Positions 24,412 to 33,860 of a stretch of 64,000 nt of DNA are shown piece after piece (the first letter of the stretch is position 1; each line of letters begins with the position of its first letter). The translations under genes were made by a program, and so were the position numbers. Source of the stretch: Proteocatella sphenisci DSM 23131 (GTDB taxonomy: Bacteria; Bacillota; Clostridia; Peptostreptococcales; Filifactoraceae). The DNA lies in assembly GCF_000423525.1 (NCBI RefSeq), contig NZ_AUID01000015.1, positions 1 through 64,000 on the forward strand, written 5' to 3'. The notes beneath the pieces were generated by a model. It was given only the letters and a program-made list of their open reading frames with translations, ran no database searches and was not told the DNA's origin.

Positions 24412-25647
24412 ATGGGAATCGTTAAGATAGACGGACTGAGTGTAAGTTTTGGTAAGCATGAAGTTTTGACAGATATAAATATTGAAATAAAAAAAGGCGA
24501 GTTTGTTACTATTTTAGGGCCAAATGGTTCGGGGAAAACAACTTTGCTAAAGAGTATATCAAATATGATAGAAACAAGAAAAAATACAGTCTGGGTAGAT
24601 GGCCAGGATGTTTTTCTCATGAAGGCCAAAGAAAGAGCCAGACTTATGTCGGTAGTACCTCAAAATACTGATGTGGTCTATGAATTTACATGTCAAGATG
24701 TTGTCATGATGGGAAGATATCCACACGTAAGCAGATTCAAGGGTGAAACTGAAAAAGACAAAGACATTGTTTTAAAAGCTATGCAGACAACCAATGTGGA
24801 ATATCTCAAAGACCGTTTTTTCACTGAAATATCAGGAGGGGAAAGACAAAGAGTAGTTTTGGCCCAGGCAATAGCACAAGACCCAGAATTAATACTGCTT
24901 GATGAACCAATATCAAATCTGGACCCCCAGTATCAGGTGGAAATTTTAGATACGGTCAAGAAGCTTAGTATAGAAAAAGGACTGACTGTAATAGCAATCC
25001 TGCATGATCTTAACTTTGCTTCTATGTATAGTGATAAAGTAATCCTCATGAAAGAAGGCAAGATATTTACATCGGGCATGGCTCAAGATGTACTGACCGC
25101 AGAAAATATTAAAAGAGTATTTGATGCAGACGTGCTGGTATCAAAAAGTCCGGTAATTAATCGGCCTCATATATATTCAAAAAGCAAAGGATTTTTTGAA
25201 AAGCCCAAAGAAAAAATTCATATAGTATGTGGTGGAGGCAGCGGAAGTGACCTAATACATGAACTTCATCATCTGGGATACAGGCTCAGCGTGTGCGTAC
25301 TCAATAAAGGGGACGTAGACTGGCAGCTTGCAAAAGATTATGGACTGGACATGGTGGAAGAAAGCCCTTTCAGGCCTATATCAGAAGAATCATACCAAAA
25401 GAACCTCAGTAATATAAAAAAAGCTGATGCTGTTATAATCTGTCCGGTCTTCTTTGGTTATATGAATTTAGAAAACCTGGAAGTACTATGTGAGAATGAA
25501 GTGTCTGACAAAGACATATATATAATAGGAGATGGAGATTTTAAAGATAGAGACTTTACAGATGGAAGAGCGAGTGAAATACTCTGCAGCCTGATGGGAA
25601 GAAAAACTTGCAGGAAGGGATTCTTAGATGAAGACAGCAGAAAATAG
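24412..25647 (+). CDS. BtuD-like ABC ATPase with C-terminal Rossmann-like extension
   Basis: A 411-residue protein. Residues 1-255 are an FecE/BtuD-type ATPase: Walker A GPNGSGKTT, Q-loop VVPQN, signature ISGGERQRV, Walker B LILLDEPISNLD, and the H-switch AILHDLNFA. Residues about 268-411 are an extra domain beginning IHIVCGGGSGSDLIHELHHL, a glycine-rich nucleotide-like fold. Archaeal BtuD proteins of about 400 residues also have C-terminal extensions. It overlaps the permease gene by 20 bases. The function of the extension is unknown; a regulatory ligand-binding role is possible. Confidence 0.85.
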   Translation: MGIVKIDGLSVSFGKHEVLTDINIEIKKGEFVTILGPNGSGKTTLLKSISNMIETRKNTVWVDGQDVFLMKAKERARLMSVVPQNTDVVYEFTCQDVVMMGRYPHVSRFKGETEKDKDIVLKAMQTTNVEYLKDRFFTEISGGERQRVVLAQAIAQDPELILLDEPISNLDPQYQVEILDTVKKLSIEKGLTVIAILHDLNFASMYSDKVILMKEGKIFTSGMAQDVLTAENIKRVFDADVLVSKSPVINRPHIYSKSKGFFEKPKEKIHIVCGGGSGSDLIHELHHLGYRLSVCVLNKGDVDWQLAKDYGLDMVEESPFRPISEESYQKNLSNIKKADAVIICPVFFGYMNLENLEVLCENEVSDKDIYIIGDGDFKDRDFTDGRASEILCSLMGRKTCRKGFLDEDSRK

Positions 25648-26641
25648 CAGGGAAAAAATGGCGTTGATATATATACTTATGATATCAGCATTCTTTTTGT
25701 CTATGCTTGTATCTATGAGATTCGGAGCGGTGGATCTAAGCCTGAGGGAAATCATAAATGCACTAATGACAGGTCCTGGAAGCACAGAACACACGATATT
25801 TTATAAGATAAGGCTTCCAAGAGTTTTGCTGGGAGCCATTGCTGGAGCAGGGCTTGCTATGGTGGGAGCTGTAATGCAGGGAATTTTTCAAAACCCACTT
25901 GTCGATTCATATACACTTGGAATGTCATCGGGAGCTTCTCTTGGAGCTGTGATTGCAATAGTTACGGGAGTCACTGCCAAGATACCGGGGGTAAGCGCCT
26001 TGAGTTTATTTGCATTTACAGGAGCTGTAGGAACTCTTTCTTTTGTATATTTTTTGAGTAGCAGAAGTGGAAAAGTATCTACATCTTCTTTACTACTTTC
26101 AGGAATTGTAGTAAGCTATTTTATATCGGCACTGATATCTATAATAATGATGCTCAACAGTGATAAGATAGAAAGTATAGTATTTTGGAATATGGGAAGT
26201 ATAGCAGGCGCGACCTGGAAAAAAACAAGAGTTGCAACCGGAGTCATAGTCCCGTGCACTTTTGTACTTTATTATTTTTGGAGAGAGCTCAATATGATGT
26301 CTTTTGGAGAAGAGTCTGCATCAAGTCTTGGAGTCAATACAGCAAAAACCAAAATAATACTGCTTCTTACCAGTTCACTGATAGTTGGAACTGTGGTGTC
26401 CGTCGGCGGAACAATAGGCTTTGTGGGACTCATTGCACCACATATAGCAAGGTATTTTACCGGAGCTGAAAATAAAAAGCTGCTTTTTCTGTCAGCGCTT
26501 ACAGGCTCTGTTACATTAATGCTCGCAGATACGGCAGGAAGGTTACTCACAAGGCCAGCAGAGATTCCTGTGGGAGTTATGACCGCTGTCATAGCAGGGC
26601 CATTATTCATATATTTACTTAGAAAAAATGGGAGGAAATAA
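25628..26641 (+). CDS. BtuC/FecCD-family ABC permease
   Basis: A 337-residue permease with about ten membrane segments. The family blocks [41 protein letters not shown], and [12 protein letters not shown] are present. [20 protein letters not shown] follows near the C-terminus. This is the classic BtuC/FecD architecture. ATG at 25628 has AGGAAGGG upstream and lies inside the end of the ATPase gene. With the genes at 23490 and 24412 it forms a complete importer for cobalamin, heme or a siderophore; the first is favoured by the binding protein. Confidence 0.9.
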   Translation: MKTAENSREKMALIYILMISAFFLSMLVSMRFGAVDLSLREIINALMTGPGSTEHTIFYKIRLPRVLLGAIAGAGLAMVGAVMQGIFQNPLVDSYTLGMSSGASLGAVIAIVTGVTAKIPGVSALSLFAFTGAVGTLSFVYFLSSRSGKVSTSSLLLSGIVVSYFISALISIIMMLNSDKIESIVFWNMGSIAGATWKKTRVATGVIVPCTFVLYYFWRELNMMSFGEESASSLGVNTAKTKIILLLTSSLIVGTVVSVGGTIGFVGLIAPHIARYFTGAENKKLLFLSALTGSVTLMLADTAGRLLTRPAEIPVGVMTAVIAGPLFIYLLRKNGRK

Positions 26642-26643
26642 TT

Positions 26644-28038
26644 ATGAAGTTATATAATACACTCACTAGAAAAAAAGAAGAATTTGTACCTATTGAAGAT
26701 AAAAAAGTAAGAATGTATTCATGCGGACCGACTGTATACAATTATTTTCACATTGGTAATGCAAGACCTTTTATAATGTTTGATCTTCTTAGAAATTACC
26801 TTGTATACAAAGGGTATGAAGTCACATTTGTACAAAATTTCACCGATGTCGATGATAAGATAATAAAAAAAGCTAATGAAGAGGGCATAAGTCCATTAAA
26901 ACTGGCAGATAAATATATAAAAGAATATTTTAAAGATGCAGACGGTCTTGGAATAAGAAGAGCAGATGTGCATCCTAGAGTTACTGAAAATATAAAAGAG
27001 ATAGTAGAATTTATAAGTGAGCTTATCGAAAAAGGCTACGCATATGAATCAGGCGGAGATGTCTATTTTGATACACAAAAATTTAAGGATTACGGAAAGC
27101 TTTCGCGCCAAAATCTTGCAGAGCTTAATTTTGGATCACGTATAGAAGTAAGTGAAGATAAAAAACATCCAATGGATTTTGTACTTTGGAAAAAGAAGAA
27201 GGAAGGCGAAATTGGCTGGGAATCTCCATGGAGCGAGGGAAGACCGGGATGGCATATCGAGTGTTCTGTAATGAGCAGAAGATATCTTGGAGATACAATT
27301 GACATACACTCAGGTGGACAGGATCTAATCTTCCCGCATCACGAGAATGAAATAGCACAGAGTGAGGCCAGATCAGGTAAAAAATTCTCGAATTTTTGGG
27401 TTCACAATGGATATATAAACATAGACAATCAAAAAATGAGCAAGTCGCTCAACAACTTTTTTACAGTAAGAGAAATCTCAGAAGAAATGGATCTGGAGAT
27501 AGTAAGATTTTTCATGCTCAGCGCACACTACAGAGGACCGGTAAACTACAGTAAAGAACTTCTGGATCAGGCGAAAGCAGGGATGACAAGGCTTTACAAT
27601 TCAAAGAACAGAATGGAATTTCTGATTTCGATGGCAGAAGATGGGCTACGTGAAGACGAAAAAGCTAATCTAAAAAAACTTCCTGAGTTCAAGAAGGCTT
27701 TTATAGATGCCATGGATGATGATTTAAATACGGCAGATGCAATAACTGCTATATTTGAACTTGTTTCATTTATAAATACAACAGCAGAAGATAACAGTTC
27801 AAAGCAGTATGTTGAAAAATGCCTTGAAGCATTTAATGAACTTACAGGAGTGCTTAACATCATACAGAAAAAAGATGATGTAGACGAAGACAAGATTAAT
27901 GAGCTTATAGAAAAAAGGACAGCAGCAAAGAAAAATAAAGATTTTGCAGAATCTGACAGGATAAGAGATGAACTTAAAGAAATGGGTATAGAATTATTGG
28001 ATACCAGACAAGGAACAACATGGACAAAAATCAAGTAA
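26644..28038 (+). CDS. cysS: Cysteinyl-tRNA synthetase
   Basis: A 464-residue class I synthetase. The HIGH motif appears as HIGNARPF after YNYF. The zinc ligands include CGPTVYNY and [11 protein letters not shown] with [12 protein letters not shown]. The KMSKS motif is [10 protein letters not shown]. Length is standard. The gene is three bases after the permease stop and has GGGAGG before the ATG, so it may be read from the ABC transporter promoter. No T-box leader is present because there is no leader space. It overlaps mrnC by 19 bases; the cysS-mrnC pairing is widespread in Firmicutes. Confidence 0.96.
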   Translation: MKLYNTLTRKKEEFVPIEDKKVRMYSCGPTVYNYFHIGNARPFIMFDLLRNYLVYKGYEVTFVQNFTDVDDKIIKKANEEGISPLKLADKYIKEYFKDADGLGIRRADVHPRVTENIKEIVEFISELIEKGYAYESGGDVYFDTQKFKDYGKLSRQNLAELNFGSRIEVSEDKKHPMDFVLWKKKKEGEIGWESPWSEGRPGWHIECSVMSRRYLGDTIDIHSGGQDLIFPHHENEIAQSEARSGKKFSNFWVHNGYINIDNQKMSKSLNNFFTVREISEEMDLEIVRFFMLSAHYRGPVNYSKELLDQAKAGMTRLYNSKNRMEFLISMAEDGLREDEKANLKKLPEFKKAFIDAMDDDLNTADAITAIFELVSFINTTAEDNSSKQYVEKCLEAFNELTGVLNIIQKKDDVDEDKINELIEKRTAAKKNKDFAESDRIRDELKEMGIELLDTRQGTTWTKIK

Positions 28039-28460
28039 ATACAAAAAACACCTCAGAGTGTAACCAAGTCAGAGTTCCGTTATCTGCAATGAATCCCATA
28101 GTACTGGCCTATATAGGAGACGGGACATATGAGCTATTAGTTAGAAAAAAAATGGTTGAAAATTATCCAAATGACAAGATACAGAGCTTGCATAAGAAGA
28201 CAGTAAGTTTTGCAAAAGCAGCCAGTCAGGCTAAGATAGTAAGATCGCTCAGAGAATCCGGATTTTTTACAGAAGAAGAGTGGGCGTGGGTAAAAAGGGG
28301 GAGGAATCAGCAATCTATTCCCCCTAAAAACGCAGACATGTCTGAGTACAGATATGCTACTGGCTTTGAAACTTTAATTGGATTTCTTGACCTAAGCGGG
28401 CATAGAGAGAGAATAGAAGAAATCGTAGAAGCCGCGTTTGGGATAATTCAAATAAAGTAA
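28020..28460 (+). CDS. mrnC: Mini-ribonuclease III
   Basis: A 146-residue RNase III domain protein without the double-stranded RNA-binding domain. The catalytic block is [14 protein letters not shown], and [30 protein letters not shown] provides the second acidic cluster. In Bacillus it matures 23S rRNA ends. The ATG at 28020 lies within the 3' end of cysS in another frame. The N-terminal 20 residues, rich in Asn/Thr, are poorly conserved, so an internal start is possible but no other good ribosome site was found. Confidence 0.93.
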   Translation: MDKNQVNTKNTSECNQVRVPLSAMNPIVLAYIGDGTYELLVRKKMVENYPNDKIQSLHKKTVSFAKAASQAKIVRSLRESGFFTEEEWAWVKRGRNQQSIPPKNADMSEYRYATGFETLIGFLDLSGHRERIEEIVEAAFGIIQIK

Positions 28461-28488
28461 GTAATATAAGTGCAGTTCAGGAGGAAAG

Positions 28489-29064
28489 ATGGAAACCTTA
28501 TTGAAATATGAGTTTACAATACTTGACTTTATACAATCTGACATGACAAGTCCAGTGATGGACAAAATAATGACCGTATTTACTTATCTGGGATCTTATG
28601 GATTGATATGGATACTTTTGGCGGTATTGCTTCTTTCATCTGCAAGGACCAGGAAAAATGGAGTTATCATGGCGGTATCTCTTATAGGATGTCTGCTCAT
28701 AGGCAATATTATTTTAAAACCTCTCATTGGAAGGATAAGGCCGTCTGATGTAAATGCCGCGGTGGACCTTCTTATAAAAAAGCCTCTTGATGCTTCATTT
28801 CCTTCAGGACATACCATGTCGTCTTTTGCAGGAGCCATGTGCATGATGTTTTACAGCATTAAGTACGGAATTCCGGCAATGATTTTGGCATTAATAATAT
28901 CTTTCTCAAGGCTCTATCTTTATGTGCATTACCCAACTGATATACTTGCGGGGGCTATACTTGGAATATTGATTGCACTGCTTTCAAAGAAAATTGTAGA
29001 AACCTATTTAAGCAGAAAAAACGCTATGGTGATCGATCGTTTTGCAAGAAAAAAATACAAGTAA
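28489..29064 (+). CDS. PAP2-family lipid phosphatase
   Basis: A 191-residue membrane phosphatase. All three motifs are present: KPLIGRIRP (KX6RP type), PSGHTMSSF, and SRLYLYVHYPTD (SRX5HX3D). About five membrane segments surround them. Likely substrates are undecaprenyl diphosphate or phosphatidylglycerophosphate; the sequence does not decide. CAGGAGG precedes the ATG. It is 28 bases after mrnC, and the bidirectional terminator at 29085-29137 ends the operon. Confidence 0.88.
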   Translation: METLLKYEFTILDFIQSDMTSPVMDKIMTVFTYLGSYGLIWILLAVLLLSSARTRKNGVIMAVSLIGCLLIGNIILKPLIGRIRPSDVNAAVDLLIKKPLDASFPSGHTMSSFAGAMCMMFYSIKYGIPAMILALIISFSRLYLYVHYPTDILAGAILGILIALLSKKIVETYLSRKNAMVIDRFARKKYK

Positions 29065-29084
29065 ACAGGGCTAAAATCAATAAA

Positions 29085-29137
29085 AACAAAAGACTGGAAA
29101 ATTCCTCTAAAAGGAGCTATCCAGTCTTTTTGTTTTA
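29085..29137. terminator. Bidirectional terminator between PAP2 gene and fabZ
   Basis: ACAAAAGACTGGA pairs with TCCAGTCTTTTTGT with one bulge, and an inner TCCTCTAAAAGGA stem. A and T runs flank both sides. Confidence 0.85.
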
Positions 29138-29138
29138 G

Positions 29139-29582
29139 TTATCCTATTGCAAACATAAGTTCGCATTGGCAGGCAAGTTTGTCTTCTACATATGCTCTTG
29201 CTTTTGCTTTTCCTATGTTCCTTTTTATTGTTGTCATTTCAACTTCAAGCCTTAACAGATCTCCTGGAACTACCTTTTGCCTGAATTTGGCATTTTCTAT
29301 TCCTGCGAAGAAGGCTATTTTTCCTTTGTAGGCTTCCATTGATAAAACAGCGACAGCTCCAGTTTGTGCAAGAGCCTCTATTATAAGTACTCCAGGCATA
29401 ACGGGCTGCTGAGGAAAGTGTCCTGCAAAAAAAGGCTCATTATAGGTAACTGCCTTGTAGCCGGTAGCTCTACCTTTTTCTATATCAAGTTCAGTTATTT
29501 TATCGATTAGAAGAAACGGACTCCTGTGAGGGATGATTTTTTGAATATCTGTTATGGAATATGGCAATACAAGATTTTCCAT
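29139..29582 (-). CDS. fabZ: 3-hydroxyacyl-[ACP] dehydratase
   Basis: A 147-residue hot-dog fold enzyme. The active-site region is [24 protein letters not shown], with catalytic His (GHFP) and Glu (IEAL). [11 protein letters not shown] opens the protein. It dehydrates beta-hydroxyacyl-ACP in type II fatty acid synthesis. The start ATG shares one base with the fabG stop (TAATG), implying coupled translation. It is the last gene of the fab operon. Confidence 0.96.
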   Translation of the reverse strand: MENLVLPYSITDIQKIIPHRSPFLLIDKITELDIEKGRATGYKAVTYNEPFFAGHFPQQPVMPGVLIIEALAQTGAVAVLSMEAYKGKIAFFAGIENAKFRQKVVPGDLLRLEVEMTTIKRNIGKAKARAYVEDKLACQCELMFAIG

Positions 29583-30310
29583 TATACCATACCTCCATTT
29601 ACAGAAAGTACCTGACCTGTTATATATGAAGCCTTTGAAGACACAAGAAACTCAACTGCGTCTGCAACGTCTTGAATTGTTCCAAGCTTGTTCATAGGGA
29701 TACCGCTAAGTATCGAAGCTTTTACCTCTTCTGGAAGTACGTCAGTCATGTCAGTCTGAATAAACCCTGGTGCTATTGCATTGACTCTTACATTGTATCT
29801 TGCAAATTCTTGTGCACATGATTTAGTAAATGAGATTACTGCACCTTTGGAGGCGCTGTAGTTTGCCTGTCCCATATTTCCTCTTATTCCAACAACTGAG
29901 GACATATTTACTATTACCCCGTGTTTTTGCTTCATCATATATTTCAAGGCATGCTTTGTACAGTTGAAAGTTCCGTTTACATTGACCTTCATTACCTGAT
30001 CAAAATCTTCTTCCTTCATTCTTGCTATAAGCTTGTCTTTTGTTATGCCGGCGTTGTTAACCAGTATATCTATTTGACCAAATTCAGCAGCAGTAAGGTC
30101 TATAAGTTCTTTTGCCTGATCAAAATCGCTTACGTCTTTTTGAAGTGCAAGGCACTTTACTCCAAGGGACTCTATTTCATTCACAAGCGATGTTATTTCA
30201 GGGTTTTCACTTCTGTAGTTGATTACTATGTTATGGCCACCTTTTGCAAGGGTAAGCGCGATTCCTCTGCCTATACCTCTTGAAGCGCCAGTTATTACAG
30301 CACAGCTCAT
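29582..30310 (-). CDS. fabG: 3-oxoacyl-[ACP] reductase
   Basis: A 242-residue short-chain dehydrogenase. The NADPH loop [25 protein letters not shown], the active-site Ser in [12 protein letters not shown], and [11 protein letters not shown] (YxxxK) are all present. The C-terminal [12 protein letters not shown] is typical of FabG. It reduces beta-ketoacyl-ACP. AAGGAG precedes the ATG, and the gap to fabD is 10 bases. Confidence 0.96.
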   Translation of the reverse strand: MSCAVITGASRGIGRGIALTLAKGGHNIVINYRSENPEITSLVNEIESLGVKCLALQKDVSDFDQAKELIDLTAAEFGQIDILVNNAGITKDKLIARMKEEDFDQVMKVNVNGTFNCTKHALKYMMKQKHGVIVNMSSVVGIRGNMGQANYSASKGAVISFTKSCAQEFARYNVRVNAIAPGFIQTDMTDVLPEEVKASILSGIPMNKLGTIQDVADAVEFLVSSKASYITGQVLSVNGGMV

Positions 30311-30320
30311 CTGTTTCTCC

Positions 30321-31268
30321 TTATCTGTAACTATTCAAAAAAGTCTCAAGCATCTCTACGTTGGATATGCTTATTATCTCTACATTTTTATCTATCTTTT
30401 TTATAAGCGATCCCGCAACGTTTCCTGGGAAGACTTCGACAAATGTATTTATTCCCTGAGCAATCATATTCTTTATGGTCTTGTTCCAAAGAACAGGGCT
30501 GTATACCTGTTTTTCAAGCAGATCTGCTATGGCAGAATGTACACTTTGTGATCCGGCACTGAAAATTTCACCGGTAACATTTGGATAATAGTCTTTATCG
30601 GGAGCTTGTATAGCAATTTTATCAAGCTCAAATCTGAGTTTTGTTCCGGCGCCTGTAAGCATTTTTGTATGAAATGGTGCGCTCACATTGAGAAACATGG
30701 CTCTTTTTGCTCCGGCAGTTTTGAGTATGCCTTCAGCTTCTTTAAGTAGCTCAACCTGGCCTCCAATAACAATCTGATTGTCGGTATTTATGTTGGAGCA
30801 TGAAATTATTCCCTTTGACTGAAGTGGAAGTATGGCTTCTTCAATCTTTTCCTGGCTAAGTCCCATTATAGCCATCAAGCTGCCTTTTCCCACGGGAACT
30901 TCATCTTGCATAAGCCTTCCTCTGGTTCTTACAAGGAGTACTCCGTCTTCTATAGATATGGCTCCGGCTGCAGAGAGTCCTGAATATTCTCCAAGGCTGA
31001 GGCCTGCGAATGCAGATGTGTTTATTCCATTGCTTTCAAGTATCTTTGACAGAGCCATGCTTACTGTAAATATTGCAGGCTGAGTATTTTCTGTAAGGCT
31101 CAGCTTTTCAAGGTCGGATTCAAAACATAGGTCTTTTAAATCTTCCCCAAGAGACTCGCTCGCAAGTTCAAACACTTCGCGCGCACAGGCATAGTTGTCA
31201 TAGAATTCTTTGCCCATTTTTTCAAACTGGCATCCTTGGCCAGGATATACAAATGCGATTTTTTTCAT
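30321..31268 (-). CDS. fabD: Malonyl-CoA:ACP transacylase
   Basis: A 315-residue acyltransferase. YPGQGCQFEKMGKEFYD (with Cys in place of the more usual Ser after GQG), the catalytic GLSLGEYSGL, and the His of NVSAPFHTKML are present, as is EVFPGNVAGSLIKKI. It loads malonate onto ACP. It lies between fabK and fabG in the operon, with 23 bases before and 10 after. Confidence 0.95.
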   Translation of the reverse strand: MKKIAFVYPGQGCQFEKMGKEFYDNYACAREVFELASESLGEDLKDLCFESDLEKLSLTENTQPAIFTVSMALSKILESNGINTSAFAGLSLGEYSGLSAAGAISIEDGVLLVRTRGRLMQDEVPVGKGSLMAIMGLSQEKIEEAILPLQSKGIISCSNINTDNQIVIGGQVELLKEAEGILKTAGAKRAMFLNVSAPFHTKMLTGAGTKLRFELDKIAIQAPDKDYYPNVTGEIFSAGSQSVHSAIADLLEKQVYSPVLWNKTIKNMIAQGINTFVEVFPGNVAGSLIKKIDKNVEIISISNVEMLETFLNSYR

Positions 31269-31291
31269 AAGAAATACCTCTATTTTATTTT

Positions 31292-32200
31292 TTATTCAAA
31301 AAGTGATTTAATTATTTCTTCTGCAGTTTCTTCTTTTTTCACAAGGCCTGCTACTTGTCCTGACATCAGAGAACTATATCTTGTGTCACCGTCTACGACT
31401 GCTTTTCTAAAACTTCCCATTGTCAGTTCTTCGATTTTGGCTATTTTTTCTTCTGTACTCATTCCAGGAGCGTTTTCGATTTCCTTGATTTGTCTGGTCA
31501 TCCTGTTTTTAAGTACACGTACTGGATGTCCTGTGATTCTTCCAGTAACGGTAGAATCGGTATCTTTTGCTGCTATGATTTCGTCTTTGTATTGCTGAGA
31601 TATGGTGCATTCTTTTGCAACCAGGAATCTTGTTCCCAGCTGAACTCCTTGAGCTCCCAGTGCAAATGCAGCATTTACACCTCTTTTGTCAGCTATTCCC
31701 CCGGCTGCTATTACTGGTATGCTTACAGCATCGACGACCTGAGGGACAAGAGTCATCGTTGTAAGCTCTCCTACGTGACCTCCAGCTTCAGTGCCTTCTG
31801 CTATTATTGCATCAGCTCCAAGTCTTTCCATTCTTTTTGCAAGTGCTACGGAAGCAACTACTGGAATAACTATAATACCGTGTTCTTTCCATTTTTTCAT
31901 GTATTTAGACGGATTACCTGCGCCTGTAACCACGATTTTTATATCTTCTTCTATAGCTAATTGGGCAAGATCATCCGAGTGTGGACTCATAAGCATTATG
32001 TTGAGTGCAAATGGCTTGTCTGTGAGGGATTTAATCTTGTGGATTTCTTCTTTGCAGGCTTCTTTTGTAAGTGAGCCTCCCCCTAAAATTCCAAGACCTC
32101 CTGCATTAGATACAGAAGAAACAAGGCTTGAATGTGATATCCAAGCCATTGCACCTTGAAAAAGAGGATATTTGATACCTAAAATATTCTCGATTCTCAT
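31292..32200 (-). CDS. fabK: Enoyl-[ACP] reductase II (FMN-dependent)
   Basis: A 302-residue FMN enzyme of the nitronate monooxygenase/FabK fold. It reads IKYPLFQGAMAWISHSSLVS at the start, then GGLGILGGGSL, EGTEAGGHVGELTTMTLVPQ, and IAAGGIADKRGVNAAFALGA with GVQLGTRF. The H-x-G-E and G-x-Q-x-G-TRF blocks and length fit FabK. It replaces FabI as the last reduction step. Enzymes of this class are known to be insensitive to triclosan. It sits in the fab operon between fabF and fabD. Confidence 0.93.
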   Translation of the reverse strand: MRIENILGIKYPLFQGAMAWISHSSLVSSVSNAGGLGILGGGSLTKEACKEEIHKIKSLTDKPFALNIMLMSPHSDDLAQLAIEEDIKIVVTGAGNPSKYMKKWKEHGIIVIPVVASVALAKRMERLGADAIIAEGTEAGGHVGELTTMTLVPQVVDAVSIPVIAAGGIADKRGVNAAFALGAQGVQLGTRFLVAKECTISQQYKDEIIAAKDTDSTVTGRITGHPVRVLKNRMTRQIKEIENAPGMSTEEKIAKIEELTMGSFRKAVVDGDTRYSSLMSGQVAGLVKKEETAEEIIKSLFE

Positions 32201-32225
32201 ATATGTTTTCCTTTTTTAATCCGGA

Positions 32226-33464
32226 TTATTTGTTTTCCCATTTTTTCATGATTATTGTTGCATTGTGTCCACCAAAGCCAAGTGAATTAGACAGTGTATA
32301 TTTAATATCTGACTCTATTTTGAAATCAGCTACATAGTTAAGGTCGCATTCAGGATCTGGGTTTTGTAAATTAATTGTTGGAGGAACTATACCCTCTTCA
32401 AGAGCTTTGACACAAGCTATGGCTTCTATTGCTCCGGCAGCTCCAAGCAGGTGACCAGTCATAGATTTTGTAGAGCTTATCAGGAGTTTTGAACTGTGAT
32501 CTCCAAAAACCGCTTTTATAGCCTGCGTTTCGAATTTGTCATTGTATGGAGTACTTGTTCCATGTGCATTGATGTAGTCTATCTTATCAGGTGTTATGCC
32601 TGCATCAGAGATTGCTCTTTGCATTGCCTTTATAGCGCCTTTTCCTTCTGGGTCTGGTGAGGTTATATGATAAGCATCACAACTCTGGCCATATCCCGTT
32701 ATTTCGGCATAAATCTTTGCATTTCTGGCAAGAGCATGGTCAAGTTCTTCAAGTACAAGGGCTCCTCCGCCTTCACCCATAACAAAGCCACTTCTGTCTT
32801 TGTCAAAAGGTATGGAAGCGCGGTTTTTGTCTTCGCCTGTATGAAGGGCGGTCATATTTGCAAATCCTGCAATTCCTGATTCTGTTATTGCAGCTTCACA
32901 TCCACCCGCTATAGCAATCTCGTGATAGCCGTCTCTTATAGATCTGAAGGCATCACCGACAGCATCTGTACCAGAAGCACAAGCTGTAACTATGGCAGTA
33001 GAAGGACCTTGCAGACCTAGCTCCATTGAAACGTGAGCTGGGGCTATATTGACTATAGAAGCAGGTATGAAGAAAGGGGAAACTTTTCCCGGACCCTTAA
33101 GAGTAAGTTTTTCAATTTGTTCCTGAATGGTTCCAAGTCCGCCTATACCGCTACCTATTACTACTCTTGCATCAGATTTGTCAAAGTTAGTGTCGTTAAG
33201 CATAGAATCTTCAAATGCCATCTTTGCAGCGCATACTATAAACTGAGTAAATCGGTCCATTCTCTTTGCAGATTTAGGATCTATATATTTGCTGTAATCA
33301 AAATTTTTTACTTCGGCAACAAGCGATACCTTTGATCTTGAAGGATCAAACAAAGTTATTTTATCTATTCCGTTTTTTCCGGCTTTGAGAGATTCCCAGG
33401 TTGATTCTATATCATTTCCGACAGGACTTACTGCTCCCAGGCCGGTTATCACTACTCTTTTCAT
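32226..33464 (-). CDS. fabF: 3-oxoacyl-[ACP] synthase II
   Basis: A 412-residue condensing enzyme. The active-site Cys lies in ATACASGTDAVGDAF. The two His residues are in YINAHGTSTPYND and STKSMTGHLLGAAGAIEA, and the protein ends SLGFGGHNATIIMKKW. It elongates acyl-ACP with malonyl-ACP. An intercistronic gap of 108 bases separates it from acpP and contains a hairpin at 33518-33545. Confidence 0.96.
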   Translation of the reverse strand: MKRVVITGLGAVSPVGNDIESTWESLKAGKNGIDKITLFDPSRSKVSLVAEVKNFDYSKYIDPKSAKRMDRFTQFIVCAAKMAFEDSMLNDTNFDKSDARVVIGSGIGGLGTIQEQIEKLTLKGPGKVSPFFIPASIVNIAPAHVSMELGLQGPSTAIVTACASGTDAVGDAFRSIRDGYHEIAIAGGCEAAITESGIAGFANMTALHTGEDKNRASIPFDKDRSGFVMGEGGGALVLEELDHALARNAKIYAEITGYGQSCDAYHITSPDPEGKGAIKAMQRAISDAGITPDKIDYINAHGTSTPYNDKFETQAIKAVFGDHSSKLLISSTKSMTGHLLGAAGAIEAIACVKALEEGIVPPTINLQNPDPECDLNYVADFKIESDIKYTLSNSLGFGGHNATIIMKKWENK

Positions 33465-33517
33465 AAAAACTCCTTAAATTTTAAAATATATTTATGGCTT
33501 TATATTCCTGGAATTAC

Positions 33518-33545
33518 TATCCCCCTGTAAAATTACAGAGGGATA
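33518..33545 (-). other. Hairpin between acpP and fabF
   Basis: A 12-base stem (33518-33529 with 33534-33545, one mismatch) and 4-base loop. No T-run follows on the minus strand, so it is more likely an mRNA processing or stabilising element after acpP than a terminator. Confidence 0.55.
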
Positions 33546-33572
33546 AGGGGTAGGCCATCAATAAGTCTAAGA

Positions 33573-33800
33573 TTATGCCTGTTTTTTTGTTACGTAATCT
33601 ATTATATCTTGAACTGTGATTATAGAAGCAGTATCAGCATCTTCTACTTCAACATCAAATTCTTCTTCGATTTCCATTACTATTTCTACCATATCCAGTG
33701 AATCTGCTCCAAGATCTTCTTTGATGTTTGAAGTTACAGTTATTTCGCTTGCATCCTTATCCAGTTTTTCTGCCAGTATTTCTATTACTTTGTTTAACAT
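33573..33800 (-). CDS. acpP: Acyl carrier protein
   Basis: A 75-residue acidic four-helix protein. The phosphopantetheine serine is in DLGADSLDMVEIVMEIEEEF. The length and C-terminal VQDIIDYVTKKQ are standard. It carries the growing acyl chain. It lies between fabH (60-base gap) and fabF, and its 3' hairpin may help keep its mRNA abundant. Confidence 0.97.
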   Translation of the reverse strand: MLNKVIEILAEKLDKDASEITVTSNIKEDLGADSLDMVEIVMEIEEEFDVEVEDADTASIITVQDIIDYVTKKQA

Positions 33801-33860
33801 GTTGTTTTCTCCTTTTAGTTTTCCTAATTTAAAATTTAGATAATAAAAATTTATTTATAA

